Of a stretch of 64,000 bases of DNA, positions 1 to 13,503 are shown one piece after another. Numbering within the stretch: position 1 is the first letter of the stretch; every line of letters starts with the position of its first letter. Below the pieces are notes generated by a model. That model ran no database searches. It was not told the origin of the DNA and saw nothing but the letters and a program-made list of their open reading frames with translations. The DNA lies in the NCBI GenBank assembly GCA_000181795.3, contig CM012954.1, positions 13,228,265 through 13,292,264 of the forward strand, given 5' to 3'. The position numbers and the translations under genes were made by a program. The DNA comes from Trichinella spiralis. Its lineage: Eukaryota > Nematoda > Enoplea > Trichinellida > Trichinellidae.

Positions 1-780
1 TGTTGAAAAATAACAACAGCGAATGAAAATTGTTTAACAAAAATATTTTTCGAATTCTTACCGGTTTGTATTTTAAGTATCGATTATATACTATATTATA
101 GTTGACTAAATTGAATTGCAAAAAGAAAAATTGAAATGAATAAAAAGAGAGAAAAAGAAAGAGAGAAAGTGAGAAAACTAGTCTGCGCGAAGAACAACCA
201 ACGCTGATAAGAAATATAAAACACTGTGGACAACGTTGAACGTGGGCGAACATTGAGAAACAAGGAACAAACGAGCCGATTGGCGTCCGATAGACAATCA
301 CATCCGCCTTCTGTACGGACGACGATTACGTGTCTTCTGAAGTGTTGGAAAATTGAAAATTTTCAAGCGGATGGATGATGGTTTCTACATTTTTTTTTCT
401 TTTTCAACAATAAAAAAATTGCTTATTGAAAAATATTTTCCACTGCATACTTTCTTGCATTCGGCGAACGAATGCAAAAATTTCACTCGGACTCGACTAT
501 ACACTATTATAAAAAATTTGCATTACTGACGTCGAGCCAAGTAAATTTGAACCTGAGAAAATGTGAAATAATGCTAAAGTGGACAAAGTGCACCTTGTAA
601 GCTTCGAGAAAAAGGAAGAAAAAAAATACAATTATTTCACCAAATTGAAAAACTTAATAAAAAAATAACTAAAACCATAAAATAAGAAGAATAGTGGTTT
701 TTTTTCAAATAAATGTCCCACCTACCTGACTGCGTTGAAAACAATATCACCATCCGTGCATACTGCTCGCTTCAACTTAC
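1..780. other. Left-edge non-coding sequence
   Basis: No convincing coding exon was seen. A purine-rich tract lies near 131-175. On the minus strand, two good splice donors end the exon-like segment to the right: GTAAGT at 780-775 and GTAGGT at about 725-720. This stretch is therefore most likely the first intron or 5' leader of a minus-strand gene that continues beyond the left edge. Confidence 0.4.
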
Positions 781-840
781 GATCAGCTTTGCTCGGGAAA
801 GACGATTCAACAACCGGTCGGGCAGCCACCCCATTCGCAT
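781..840 (-). CDS. Possible first coding exon of a gene leaving the window
   Basis: On the minus strand an ATG at 840-838 opens 20 codons that begin MRMGWLPDRLLNRL and stop at a perfect GTAAGT donor. If that donor is not used the frame soon meets a stop, so the segment may instead be 5' UTR ending at the second donor near 725. The only strong support is its position 40-50 nt downstream of a TATA box and the quality of the donors. No family can be assigned from 20 residues. Confidence 0.3.
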
Positions 841-880
841 CTCACAGGTGCAAATGAAAATATCCTCTCCGTGAGTTCGT

Positions 881-916
881 TTATATAGTGGCGATGATCG
901 CACAAGAACTGACCAA
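881..916 (-). promoter_or_regulatory. TATA box with upstream CCAAT-type box
   Basis: Read on the minus strand, TATATAA lies at 887-881 and ATTGGTC (CCAAT on the plus strand) at about 917-911. The expected start site is near 850, just before the candidate first exon at 781-840. Few other genes in the window show such a clear TATA element. Confidence 0.45.
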
Positions 917-2420
917 TCATGACAGTCTGGAGAACAGATTCCGCGATTTCGGAAAGAAACGACTGAAGCACTAACTTTATTATTAAATTTCTTACCTTAT
1001 ACTGTACATGAAAAAATTACTAAATTTCATTTGAAAAATGGATGAAAAAAGTTAATCATCAAAAATTAATTAATTACGTTTTTTAAAAATAATTTTTTCC
1101 TGCAGTTTAAAAATTTATTTACGACACTATTGCATACTGTTTTAGAAACCAATTTTCGCATCGCTTTCTCTTTGTAATTCATTCACTTTTAATTGACTTT
1201 ACAAGCAAATTGATTTTGTTTCAAAAAATATACAATGTCAATAAATCGTACGAAAACTATTTCCAATAAAAAAGCAAAAATTTTGTACTTACGAATCTCA
1301 GTTGAAATTTGCATAATTCTTTGCAGCAACAAATTTTATTTGAAAAGCGACTTTTCGAATAATAATAATAATAACAGGATGAAATAAATGAAGATGAAAC
1401 ATTTTCAATAACGAACTGCAATGTTTTTTTCTGAATTTTTTGATTGCAACTGAATTGTGAAAATATGTTTAAAATCAAATTTTAAAATGCATTTCATAAC
1501 GCGTTGTTGTTTTTAACAAACAACAGTGCAATGTTCGAAGTAAAATTTGCATTTTACGTCTCCTAGGGCAGTTTTAGCGAAAGTATAATTGAAACTACTG
1601 TTGTCAAGTATTTTATAATTCAATGTTCACTTCCAATTTTCGGCTTTTTCATCAAACTGTTGGAATCTGCATTGAGAAACTTCCGATGAACTGCATAAAC
1701 GGACAGAAACATGATATTTGTAATATTGCCGACTGTCCGCGTGTTCTTTTATCGCTTTTACTTGGGCCATTTTATTAAAAATTATTGTGATTCCATTAAA
1801 AATTCTTTTTACGCAATTTTGAAACTCTTGAAATGTTGAAAAAAGGTTTTAGCCAAATACGTTTCATCGTCTGCTTTCTTATGCTATTTTGGCTTAACAT
1901 TTGCTTTTCTGAGTTTTTCAAAATTTTAGATTTTAAATTTTATCCAAACTGTTTTTTAACCATTATTATTCAGTTTAAAATATGCTTTTTAATTTATTTG
2001 AAAAACGTCTATAGTATAAAATAAGTAGGTAACATTTGTCGGCATTTTAAATTAATTAGGTCATATTTTTGTATTTGAAATTTCAGTATCGTATGAAAAA
2101 ATCAAGTTTGCATTGAAATGAAAGTTACCAAAATGCACTGTACAATTTAATTTAGTCTTAAACAGGCTATTTAAATTATAAAACTACTTATTTATTTAAA
2201 AAAACGTATAAAATGATTAGATAAAGCAGTTTTCTTGTAAACAAAGCATCAGTTCTGGCCTTGTTTTTGTATATTAAATGAACATCGCTTTATGAATATA
2301 TAATTTTTTACAAATATTTATTAATAATAAATCCAGTAATAATTATATACAAATTAAATTTATCACATTTTTGTAAACTTAAACATACACCATCAATGCT
2401 GATGATATTTTCAAATTTCA

Positions 2421-2444
2421 ATATATATATATATATATATATAT
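2421..2444. repeat. (AT)n microsatellite
   Basis: About twelve uninterrupted AT dinucleotides in intergenic sequence. Confidence 0.9.
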
Positions 2445-3185
2445 CAACAAATTTATGTTAGCCGACAACAATTGATCAAGTTACTAAATATGAACTACCA
2501 GCATAAGCGAATCGAACGAACCGTTATTCAACAGCTATAAAACATTGAACAGATCAGCGGTCTGATACAATTTCTCACGACTACCAGAGAATGGAAAATT
2601 TTTAAATCTGCTCGCTAAAAATGTTTCTTTAATATAGTAATTGAATAGATATTTAACTTCTGATAAAAGCAGAAAAAAAATCCGTGACATTTTCAACTGA
2701 CTTTTGCACTTCGCGTTCAAAAAAGAACTACCGCTGTTGCAATGATTCATGCCAGTGGGCTGCTGCTTACTGTTGGGCTAAATTTTGTTCATAATTTTTG
2801 TTTTTTTTGTTTGTTGAACATTGTTGAAAAATTCGTAAAACAGTTAAAAATTAAAACAACAAATGCAACATGTTTGTTAAGTGAAAAAATTTCAAATTAA
2901 AATGTATTGTCGCAAATGGAATGCCAACTGAAGATGATGCGCATTCGTGAAAGCCGAGATACAAAAGTGGTTCACGTCCTAAAGACCCAAACGGGTTGAC
3001 GAACTGAACCGGCTGTCACCATCCAGCTTTCAAGGTCAATTCACTTGTACCTTGTCTTTTACAATTCACTTACTTTACATATATTAGAACAATTTCATTC
3101 TATATCACTTTTCCTGTTCACCTACACACAGATATACCAACAACTACAACAACAGCAACTTAACACTGGTGCGCATAAAAACAGC

Positions 3186-4676
3186 ATGGATAGTAGTGAA
3201 AAATTGAATGGAACATTTTCCGTGCAAACGGTGACCATTTTGGCCACTGGTCTCAGCATTTTCAGTATGCTTTTCTGTCTTATCTCTGCGCCACTTCTTC
3301 TCAACGAAATCCACGTCATCTGGAATGAATTGGATGTCCAAATCGGTTCCTTCAAGGTAGCCACCGTATTTTTACAATACACACACATACATTTTCATTT
3401 GAACATGCACCCCCATTCAGTTTGATTCCATTTTGAGAGGACTGAATAATTTCATATTTTTTATATAAAACAAACTTAAAGTCTGGGAAAAGTAATAATA
3501 GCACTAATAATAATGTTCTTATTAATGCAATATTTTATATACAACTTATGAAAACTGTTCATTTATTTATTATATATAATGAAAAACAGAATAATATAAC
3601 ATTTCTCAGCTCAAAAGTCATTACTTATATTGATATAATTTAGGAAATGTCTGACGATATTTGGAAAGAAATGATGACATTCGAAATGGCTGATCGTCGT
3701 AAAAGGCAGTATGGATTATTTCCATCAACAGCCTTCGAAAATGTACTTCCACCGGGCAATATACCATTTCCCCCGGGACATAATGAATTGGCCGACAATG
3801 GTCAAACAGAATTTGTGCAAAATATTGCAACTACAAATAACGATTCTTCATTACCATATCTGGAGAAACCAATAAACAAACGCAAATGCCAATGCAGCAT
3901 GCGGACAGAAAATAAATGTCCAAGAGGACCAGTGGGACCACCAGGAATTCCGGGTGAACCAGGTTTAGATGGTGAAAATGGTATTCCTGGAAAACCTGGC
4001 CCAAATGGAAAAGATGCGATGGTGATGACTCCTGGCAAAGAAGACTGCATTGTCTGTCGTTCGTGTAACATCGGTCCGCCTGGTCCGCAAGGTTTACCAG
4101 GTATTGTTGTCAAATTAAATTTTCCACAAATAATTCTTCTGCAAAATTATGAATATTCTTCTTGAAGGTCCACAAGGTTTGCGTGGTCAGCCAGGTCGTG
4201 CTGGCTTGCCGGGCAATGACGGAGCGCCTGGTGCTCCGGGGGAAATGGGACCTCCCGGAAGTCAGGGAGAAATTGGAAAACCAGGCCTTCCGGGTCGCAG
4301 TGGTGAAGATGCACAACGGATTGTAGGTATAAAAGGAAAACCCGGGATACAAGGTCCTCCTGGAGAGCCTGGCGACAAAGGTGCACCTGGTAAAGATGGT
4401 TCAGTTGGACCGCAAGGCGAACCTGGACCGGAGGGCGAAGTCGGTCCGCCTGGAAAAGATGCGCCGAGAGGCAAGCAGGGAAAAATTGGCTTACCCGGTG
4501 GGCCAGGTCCAGACGCTACTTATTGTCCCTGTCCCGCTAGAAGTCCGCAAAATGTCAGGAAATCAACAACAACAACAACACCCACCAACAATGTACCACT
4601 CAGTCAAAGTGTCAAACCACTACCTAACCAAGAACATTTCGTCGCCCATCACCGATCAAGCAACCGTAAAATTTAA
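3186..4676 (+). CDS. Cuticle collagen with N-terminal membrane anchor
   Basis: Extracellular structural collagen of the nematode cuticle, 378 aa. Exons are 3186-3356, 3644-4100 and 4168-4676. The start is the ATG of [14 protein letters not shown]; the next 35 residues form a hydrophobic segment like the nematode cuticle collagen N-terminal domain, acting as a signal anchor. RRKRQYG (about residue 80) is a typical subtilisin-type processing site. Gly-X-Y repeats begin at [10 protein letters not shown] (about residue 145) and run to about 340, with gaps at the Cys-rich linker DCIVCRSC and at one Ala-Gln insertion. Cys clusters (KCQCS before, DCIVCRSC within, YCPCP after) would form the disulphides that join trimers. 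The tail is Thr/Asn-rich. Both introns fall on clear GT-AG borders. The exact collagen subfamily cannot be named. Confidence 0.93.
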
Positions 4677-5206
4677 CATTTTTAATGTATTTGTTTAACT
4701 TTGATTCAATATCAAAGTCTGCTTTAAAAAAAGAAAAGAAATTTTCAACATGCCAAATTAATTGAATTATAAACATTACTGAAATAAATTTCCATTCAAA
4801 TGTAATAATGAGAATGTCCCTGATAAACAAACGCCACCATGCATTTATTTATTCTAAACAACTGCAATAATTTCAGAAATACACATTCTGCAAACTGCAA
4901 AGCAATCAAATTATCAGAATTTCAATAAACGATTATTCATACATAATACAAACTTTTCCCCATATATAAGCGTTTATAACAATTCTTTGCAATGAATGCT
5001 TTAAATACTTTTTAAATGTTAAACTAAAAATATTGAATTTATTAATTTACGAATCCAAAATCATTTACAGAAAATTCATCAGATTATAATAAACAGAAAC
5101 AAAAAACAGAAAAAAATTGTTTACTTTAACGACGACAAATCATGATGTTTCACTTGTCATGATAATGCAGGCGGTTAGAAAAAAATATATTACGCAAGCG
5201 TGATCA
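4677..5206. other. 3' intergenic region between convergent genes
   Basis: AT-rich spacer between the convergent collagen and SRP68 stop codons. AATAAA at 4783-4788 is a likely collagen polyadenylation signal. TTTATT at 5038-5043 is a possible minus-strand signal for SRP68. No gene is seen. Confidence 0.5.
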
Positions 5207-7389
5207 TCATTTCTTATTCGCTCCCCAAAGCAGACCTTTGACAAATCCACTTAAACCACCTGCTTTATTATCTTGCTTATTAAGTTCCATCTCATCCAAT
5301 GTTTCGTCCAGTGATGATGGAAAACGGACATAGTTCAAAGCCAAATCAAAAAACAATGGCTTGCATGGAATGGGCATGAAAGACGGCGGTATTGGCACTA
5401 GCTTTATGCGTCCTTTCAAATCTGCTGGAGTGTAATTTCGGAATGTATCCAAACTTTCAATAATGGGCTGAAATTCAAAAATCATTTTGTATAATAAAAA
5501 TCAATGAAATTTAATTTTATACACAAAATTAACTATCACTTTTTCCTCATCAACCAACGTTTTCATAGTTTCTTCTTTTTCTCCTTGTACTAAACAATGA
5601 GCGTGTGACTGATATTTACCCTTGTTGGCAGACATTAGCAATGCTTTCAATTGCTCTTCGGACACCTGCATAATAAAATTATTTGTTCAACAACAATATC
5701 AGTAGAAGAGAACATATATATCATAATTATATCAGTTTTACATAAACGTTCTCGTCACTTTTCCACGCAGCACTTTGTTTCAATTCATTTATATATTCTA
5801 CGGTTCGCTGATACAAAGCCAATGCTTCAGGCCATTTCTTTTGTGAATAGAAAATCTCAGCTACGTGGAAACATCTACCAACAACATTGTCGTAAAGTTA
5901 ATTTTAAAAGAAAATCATAATAATAATAATAATACCTAAGCGTTCTGAAGTATAACATCTGATCGGCAAAACACTGATCCAACTTGATCAACGGCAATTG
6001 TTGCAATTCAGCAAAATTCTTCAAAAAATACAATTAATATTTAAAAGAACAACAACAATCATAACATCCTTTTTTACCTGCAAAATGGAATCATACAAAC
6101 GAATTAAATCTTGTGATTTTGCACCCTTCTTTTGCATAGCTTCGATCATCATGTTATAACGATCGGTACTTTTTGTCAATCGCACGTACGTCAAATACAA
6201 ATAAAGCAGATTAGCATTTGAAAATATTTCTTGCTTTTCGCCATCCTGAGCACGTTTTAATTTGAAATTCTACAATTTTTTTTCACAAATAACAAGGATA
6301 AAGTAGAATAAATAGGGGGAAAAAAATTCTCGTCAATACCTCGCCTTTAGCCTCTTCACGAACACTTTGAATAGCATCTCGACAGTCACTTAATAGTCGT
6401 TCATAAAGAGCAAGCTGAAATATAAGCATCAACAAATATCCCATGAAATAAAAAGAAGATAACGAAACATACTTTCCCATCATAATCGTTGGTTTCTTCT
6501 ACTTGACGTTGAAAGTCACGCAAACTATTACAAAATGTGCAAACCCTAACGGGTTTGGCAAAATCCACTCGATGATTGCACCAAACAATTTCCGTTTCTG
6601 TAGAAATTGATTGCTTTTGACGGCATTCGGTCAACAAATTCTGTAAAATGTAAAAAATTATAAACAATAAATCAAAAAGGAAAGAAGAAAACTTTTGTAC
6701 ATCCAACTCGGAAAGCATCAAGCTTTCTGTTTCGTCGCTGATTTTCATTCGCATCTGCATTAAATCTGCCAACGCAGTCGAGTCACCTATACTAAAGGCG
6801 CAGAATCGTAGATGGGGTGCCATTTCGTTGCACCTTTGCCGGTATAATTCGACAAGTTGAGAAGATTTCGTCACAGACGACAAATTTTCATAAATCATTC
6901 TAAAAATTTATAAATAACTATAAAAAGTAATAAAAGAAAATTCTCAAACAAAAACGCTGCTCATCAACTTTATGCAGCCAACAGTAATAGTTAAAGTTTA
7001 AAAATAAACATGTGGAATTTTATTTGAACGTTTCTTACTTTGAGGTGGTAAAAAATTCGTTGGCTTTAGTCCAGTTTTTCTGTTCAAATTCATAACAGCC
7101 TTGAAGCCAAGCTTTGTATGCTTGTGCTTCAAGTTTCGTAGCGGCGTCAACTACTGAAGCATTTTTGGACAAAGTTTCCAACAAAACGCCATGATAGACC
7201 GCCTAACGAGAAAATTGATGCTAATTAAATTTAAACTGATTTCACTCTATTCAAAATTCTCGCCTTGACTACTCTATTCGTTGTTCTGTAGATGAAAACA
7301 AATTACGCTGAACTGTAACAAATTCATATTTACAATTCAGTACAGTAAAAGAAAAGAAAAATTTTGAAAAACCTTTTCCCACACAACCT

Positions 7390-7443
<54 letters not shown>

Positions 7444-7967
7444 GAAAAAATAGATTTAATTTTCATAAAATGATTTACAAAAAGAAAGCAAAAAAAAACA
7501 AAAATGAATTTACTCGACGTAATTTTCGTAACATCTGAAAACGTTTTCTGTTGTCTGTCGTAGCTTCTTGTTTGAGCTGCATACCGTATGCCCAACATCG
7601 TTCGGCTTCAAACAATGGAATGGTAATATATCTAAAGTAAATAATTGTCACTGATCTCAGTCAATGGCTGGCAAACTCGTATCACTTGGCATCAGTCAAA
7701 TTTTCAGCAGAAAATTTTCGATATTGAAAAGTACGTGGTTTGTGAATGCACGTCACATTCATAGATTTTCGGACACGTTGTAGCTTTCTCGAACAGTACT
7801 GCCTAAACAAACATAAAAATCTCTCCCAACGATAAACAAATAAATTATCACCAAGTTCGTTACCTGTAACGGAGATAATCTCCATGGCGTAAACCATGCT
7901 GTTGTTGTGCTTCTTTTATAATTTGCAAAATGTGAACGGTAGGAATTGACGAGCAATCTTCGGCCAT
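5207..7967 (-). CDS. SRP68: Signal recognition particle subunit SRP68
   Basis: RNA-binding subunit of the cytosolic signal recognition particle; with SRP72 it supports arrest and ER targeting of secretory proteins. The model has 12 exons (minus strand, 5' to 3'): 7967-7864, 7802-7686, 7631-7514, 7202-7039, 6899-6701, 6640-6473, 6414-6340, 6269-6078, 6018-5936, 5874-5742, 5665-5540 and 5467-5207, giving 579 aa (human 627). Family hallmarks are the N-terminal HGLRHGDYLRYRQYCSRK, the central RCNEMAPHLRFCAFSIGD and the C-terminal MPIPCKPLFFDLALNYVRFP followed by a short basic tail. The start ATG opens MAEDCSSIPTVH; a splice-acceptor-like CAG lies 12 nt upstream of it, suggesting trans-splicing or a leader intron. 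One intron carries a long TTA microsatellite. All exon phases join without a gap. Confidence 0.95.
7391..7443. repeat. (TAT)n microsatellite in an SRP68 intron
   Basis: About 17-18 perfect trinucleotide units inside the intron between SRP68 exons 7514-7631 and 7039-7202. It translates as poly-Asn on the minus strand but is spliced out in the model. Confidence 0.93.
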
Positions 7968-9075
7968 CCACTTCTAGATCTGAAAAACTCGAGCACACTA
8001 ATGATTTGCTTACAGTATTATTTGATTTTCAAGTTTTACTGCAATTTTCATTTTTTGCATTTGCTGAAATTTTTAGCATTTTAAAAATGAGAAATAAATG
8101 CTTGAATCTACATTTACGTGACATTTATCATTTACTGTCGATAGAGGGAAGTGAAAGGTGATTTCATGTTTAGTTGCATATTTGATCTGCACCGTTAGAT
8201 TGTTCAACAAAGAATTTTGGACCAACTGCTGCTCACTGTTGCTTAGTATGTTTCGCTACTTTCAATTTTGCATTTGCATTCCACCATTTGTTAGAATAAA
8301 TAACCTGCTTCATTTGTTATTCTATTTTCAGGCAGATCTATGATGAAGAACCTCAAAGTTATTTTTAAAAGTAACAAAAAATCTTTTTAATAAAAAAAGA
8401 GGATACTTTAAAAATTCCATCCAAATATTCGTATTCTTTTTTTTTCTTTTGTAACTCGAAGAACAATGTTACTTCAAGTTGAAAAGAAAAAAGAAATTTA
8501 CCACAACAGAACTGCAACAATCAAACTTCAACTTAGTCGTCTCTCACTTGAAGCTCAGAATCATAAAAGCTTATGCTTGGATGTTCACGCGTTGTAGGCT
8601 TAGTATAAGAAAAAACTGATGAGTAAGTAAGAGAAAAATAAAATATACAATATGCTTCCATCTACAAAAGATCAGACGTAGATTATTGTTCGGAAAATCA
8701 ACAGTAAACTAAAGAAATTCAAGATTAAAAAAATTCATTGCAATGTAACATTTAATTGAAGACAAAATATGAACAAAATGACAGAATTTTGCTTTCGTAA
8801 GCTGAATTATTGCTGGTTGAATGCAATGCAACCAGAATTGAAAGCACAGAAATTGTTTTCTATAAATCAGTATAATTGAAAGTGAAACTGATCGTGGTGT
8901 GAAAAAAAGTACGCGTAAAAGGGAGAAATATATTCTGTTAAATGGAGATTAACTTTTAGAAAAAAAATTTCAGGAAGTAAGACAAAATGAATAAACCGTT
9001 ACGTCCACACGCATACATATGCATGCAGCACATGGTAGACGCCTTTGGAGCAGCAGCACTCGACGCTGCACATCG
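7968..9075. other. Intergenic region between SRP68 and CAND1
   Basis: No gene recognised. It must hold the SRP68 promoter and the CAND1 3' UTR. The short frames here lack homology that I can see and lack coherent splice borders. Confidence 0.5.
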
Positions 9076-12000
9076 TCAATGTTTGCTTGTCAAAGGATCC
9101 CATCGAACATTTTCATACAAGTTTAACAATTCCGGTGTCTGATTAATAATATTCATCAATTCAACTACAATCGGATGCTTTCCAGCTGTTGGCAAATTCT
9201 ATTAATATAGAAGAAAATTTAAATATACCAAAGAAAAAAAAAACAAATTCCAATGCAAATTGAATCATCGAACCTGAATAGCAATAACTGCGCGTAGTGC
9301 GGAGCGTTTCAATTCATCTTGCAATTCGTATTCTTGTTTCACGGAATTCGTTTTCAATTTCGTAAGGCATACTTGTTTCAACGGTTCCACAATATTAATC
9401 AATCGTTGCAAAAGTTCGTTGGGACAAAGTGTCGTCAACCTTATGACGATCAAAAATGTCAAAATTTTAATATCATAGTGATCCTGTAAAAAATAACTGT
9501 GAACTTTTAGTTGAAACTTTTTAACAAATGAAACAAACAAAAATTAACCTTGAGACCCTGGACGACGTGATTCAAAAATTCAAACACATCCAAACAGTCG
9601 AAGCAATTGTCCAACAACGTGTACATGCATTCAAAGGCTGCCTTTCTCAAGTGCAACCCATCGTCCATGACGTGTTTGAACGGACCCATGTCCACTTCAC
9701 GAATCAATTCTTTCCGTACAGCAGTTTCGGAATATATAACTGGCAACAAATTTGACAACTGATCTCGCATCAGTTCGGGCTTGTTGTGAACAAAAGAGTT
9801 GAACGTCAAAAATGCGATTCGTCGTATATTCAAATCGGAATCTTTCAACATTTGAAAAAAGTCACCAATACAATCCTGCAAAATTATCATCATTAATCAG
9901 GTAAAGATGATAAATGAATGATTGGCCAAATTAGAATTTTCTTTTTGTATTACTTTCAAATATTCGTCGATTCCAGGCATTTGATCGGTCAATGTATATT
10001 TAATTGAAGAAGTGAGCGTATTGCGAACGTTGGTATTTGTCGAATTGTTGAGATTGGACCTCAGTTGAGGAAGTAAATTGGCCGGTTGCAAAAGGCACAG
10101 TTTGCCCAAACATTCAGCAATGACATTCCGTACACCTTCTTCGTTGCATTCTGCGTGATTCAGCAAAACTTTCCAAATAAATTCGACATACTGTTGGAGA
10201 GGTTCGGGCGATTTTGCATTGACAAAATGATTGATAATCTCGAGCAAGGACAGCATGAACAAATATTGCTGTTTTGTGGCCTGTTGGATTTGTTGAACGA
10301 TAAATGGCAAGTAACGGGCCAAATTGCCAGTGCCCACTCGACCCAGCGCTTGTGAAGCCGCTTCTTTGACTCGTTCGTCGGGATTTTCGAACGCATTCAT
10401 CACAATACCTTCCACGTTGAGGTCGTTCAAAGCTATTGAACACAGAGCGCCAATTTCGCCCAACGTCAACAGTGCAAATTGTCTGGCTTGTTCATTAGCA
10501 TCCGGACAGTTGTGGACGTCCAATTCGCGGCACAGTTCGGCAACAGTGGGTTTGATGGAGTCGGGTTGGATGAGAATCAACGCGGCGAAGCATTTGGCAA
10601 AGTTGTGGGGTCGAGGTTCGCCGGCAACGGGGGCCAGCAGCAGTTGCTTGAATTCTTGGAAAGTGATCTTCTCCAATTTGCTGGCCTGTTGCCAGAATTG
10701 TTGAAAAAATATAATCAATTTGTTCAAATAGTGACCGCTGAGCAGCGGAGAGCGGAGCAAAGCGATCGCCGGATCGACAAAGCTGTGGTAATTGTCGAGA
10801 ACCAATTCCGGGGCAATGGGCATGAGCCTGGTCAAATTGTCCGCGGCCAGAGTGGCCAGTTGCAAATCGCCCTGGCCGAGGAGTGGTGCCAGTTCCAGAA
10901 CCAAATTTTGCACCATCGCCGAATGGTGTGAAGCCAGTTGGGTGGAATTGGAACGTTGAAAAATCAATTCCAACAATTCCAACGAATCAACCCGCAGACT
11001 GCGTTGATTTTTACGCAAAAATGTGGTCAATTCGACAACCAAATCACAGACCACTGATTGAAGTGATAAATTCAGGGGACTTTTCAGAACGACACTGAAC
11101 GCCCTGACACCGACAAGCCGTGTTAGTTCATTTTTGATCCGGTCGAACAACATCTGAAGACCCTCGTCCAAGCCATCTTGCAACAGACTGCCAAACGTTG
11201 CGATGTACAACGCGACGCACATGATCGACGGCTCTTTCACCTCACGGTCCAGGCAGGTATCTTTCAACTTGGCCAAAATGCAATTGTACAAATCGCGCAT
11301 GTTGTCCAAATCCAATGCGGCCAAGTTGATTTCGCCGTCGCCGTTGCGTATCAAAGTCAACAATTTTTGGACCACTGCCAACGCTTCGGCCGAAACTTTG
11401 TAATAAGCATCTTGGATGCATTGTCTGAGCAGTGGTGCGATCACTGGAATCTGCAACGCGACCACGTCCAACGTTTGGGCAGTGATGGCGGATCTGAGGA
11501 AAATCAACGCGTCAATTTTCACCCCGCCGACGGTCTGCTTCTCGGACAATGTCGACCTGACGTTCAGCAACAACGAGCCGAGAAATGGAGCCAACACTTG
11601 CGGAGCCAAGGCCTGCAATTCACTGAGAACCGAAAATACAGCCTGCTTTGTTTTGTACGATTTTCCACCAAGATGACGTTGCAATGGTACAATCAGAGCC
11701 GGCATTTGGGATTCCAATGATCCAATGATTGTTTTCTGATCCTTCTCGGCGATGGATTTCGACGAATATTGAAAATAAACACGGGTGCGTTTCAACAACG
11801 ACAAAAGAACGTTGAACAAATCACAACGCACACTTTCTTCACGTTCCTTGAATCTTGAATTTGAAATGCAAAAATAAAAAACAAAACCAAATGAACAAAC
11901 AATATTCAATGGGGAATTGAAGAAAAATTAATAAATCGTACCGCTCGATGAGTCTGGGAATTATTGTTTGGTGAAATTCACAAATTCGATTACGACGAGT

Positions 12001-13503
12001 ATTGACCGCCGCTTCCAAACACTTTGCCGCAGCACGACGCACTTTCCAAGACATGTCGTCATCGTCTGAATATTCTTCGGCCGAAAGTTGACTGTCCAAG
12101 TCAACATCGTCGTCGTCAAGTTCCATCGACGCATCCTGCATCTCGTAGTCGTACTGATAATTCGGATCGTAACCGACGTACATTATGGCCAATTTCAAAA
12201 TTTCATCCACAACCGTTTCGTCGCATTGTTTCGAACAGAACAGCAACAGTTGTTCAAAAGCGGCAAAGCAGCTTTCGCGAATTTCGTCATCTTGCATCTC
12301 TTTGCAATAGTGAACAATAGCCGGCAACGCTTGGGACAAAAAAGTCCCCAACCTTGAGCCGGCCGACTTGCACACCGCCCCCGTGCAAGCGATGTAAGTG
12401 CGGTGATGGATCGACGACGATTCGTTCAACTTGGACAAACCGGCCAGCAAATGCTGGCCCAGATGCCCCAAAACCGCGTTGTCACAAATGCCAGACAAAG
12501 TCGAAAGAACCAATATTGCCCGTTTACGCACCGGAGCCCGGTCGAATTCCAACAACGGCAACACTGTGCACTCGATTGCCGCGTAATGGTGACCAACAAC
12601 CGACGGAAAACGTCCCAGCACCGAGTTCACCATATCCAAGCATTCCAGCAAAACCGACATGTCCGCGTCGGCGGAACTCAAAATCGACAACAAAGCTGGC
12701 ATTATTGCTTTCAAAACGGCGACAGTGACCGCACTTTCGGTAGGCGGAAGTTCGTTGATTATCGTTTTCAAAGCGCTCGAACTGACATCCCGTTTCTGAC
12801 TGCTCTCACTGCGCAAATTGGCGCTCAATATGCAAGTCACATTTGCTGCCTAAATTGTAAAAATAAATTCCTAATCAATTCGCTTTTTCTTCACTGTACT
12901 TTTCAAATTATTCTCAACAGTACCACATATATTCCTACTTTTCTGTAAAGTACAGTAATCAACAGGTTCACACAATATTAATAATACTCAATTTATAATC
13001 ATTGTATGTATTCATTGGACTGTGAAAACATTTTTCTCTTCAAACATGTATCATAAATTTGATCATAATAAGACTGAAAAGAATTGAAACATAAATTACA
13101 CTTCTAAAGATAAAATTCATTAGCATCACCTGAAAGCATGAAATTGTGCAATTTTCTATATTTATAATACATCACATTACTTTAGCTCACAAAATGAACA
13201 AATTTATAAAAATTCAATTATAAATTATTCAAAAATATTCAACAGTAACAGTATTACTTGCGCATCTTTCACTTTTCGGATCAAAGGACCCATGCAGCGA
13301 ACGGCTAAATTTTGAACTTCCGTATTCTTATCTTCGAGCAGCTTCAACAGCATTTCAACCATTTTATTTTCGCTGTCCACATCTAGTGTTATTTCTTTTT
13401 GCAATTCGCGCATCAAATCGTTCGTAGCCATGAAACGGAAATCTTTGTCCGCAGAGTTCATGCGTTCCAGCAGATGAGCAATGTAATATGATACAGCTGA
13501 CAT
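9076..13503 (-). CDS. CAND1: Cullin-associated NEDD8-dissociated protein 1 (CAND1)
   Basis: HEAT-repeat exchange factor that binds un-neddylated cullin-RBX1 and swaps substrate receptors of SCF-type ubiquitin ligases. Six exons on the minus strand: 13503-13258, 12849-11942, 11853-9954, 9875-9549, 9483-9274 and 9198-9076, giving 1237 aa (human 1230). The start [20 protein letters not shown] matches the family N-terminus. An acidic loop ([15 protein letters not shown]) is followed by [16 protein letters not shown], the classical CAND1 motif. The last exon ends in [13 protein letters not shown]. The 1900-nt exon is the longest in the window. A TTTTAACAG acceptor-like site lies 12 nt before the ATG. 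The two large exons are clearly less AT-rich than their surroundings and so throw long antisense frames, which are shadows. Divergent from the clathrin light chain gene. Confidence 0.96.

Larger units (their letters stand above)
841..3185. other. Intergenic region upstream of the collagen gene
   Basis: AT-rich sequence with only short frames and no recognisable gene. It holds the promoter described above, a dinucleotide AT run at 2421-2444 and, from about 2930 to 3185, a less AT-rich stretch that probably contains the collagen promoter and 5' leader. Nothing else was recognised. Confidence 0.5.

Noticed and set aside
7391-7443. Apparent poly-asparagine tract in a minus-strand frame
   Set aside because: It is a TAT microsatellite within an SRP68 intron and is removed in the well-supported exon model.
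10086-12948. Several long plus-strand frames of up to about 180 codons
   Set aside because: They lie antisense to the less AT-rich CAND1 exons, have no family resemblance and vanish at the exon edges. They are shadows of the real gene.
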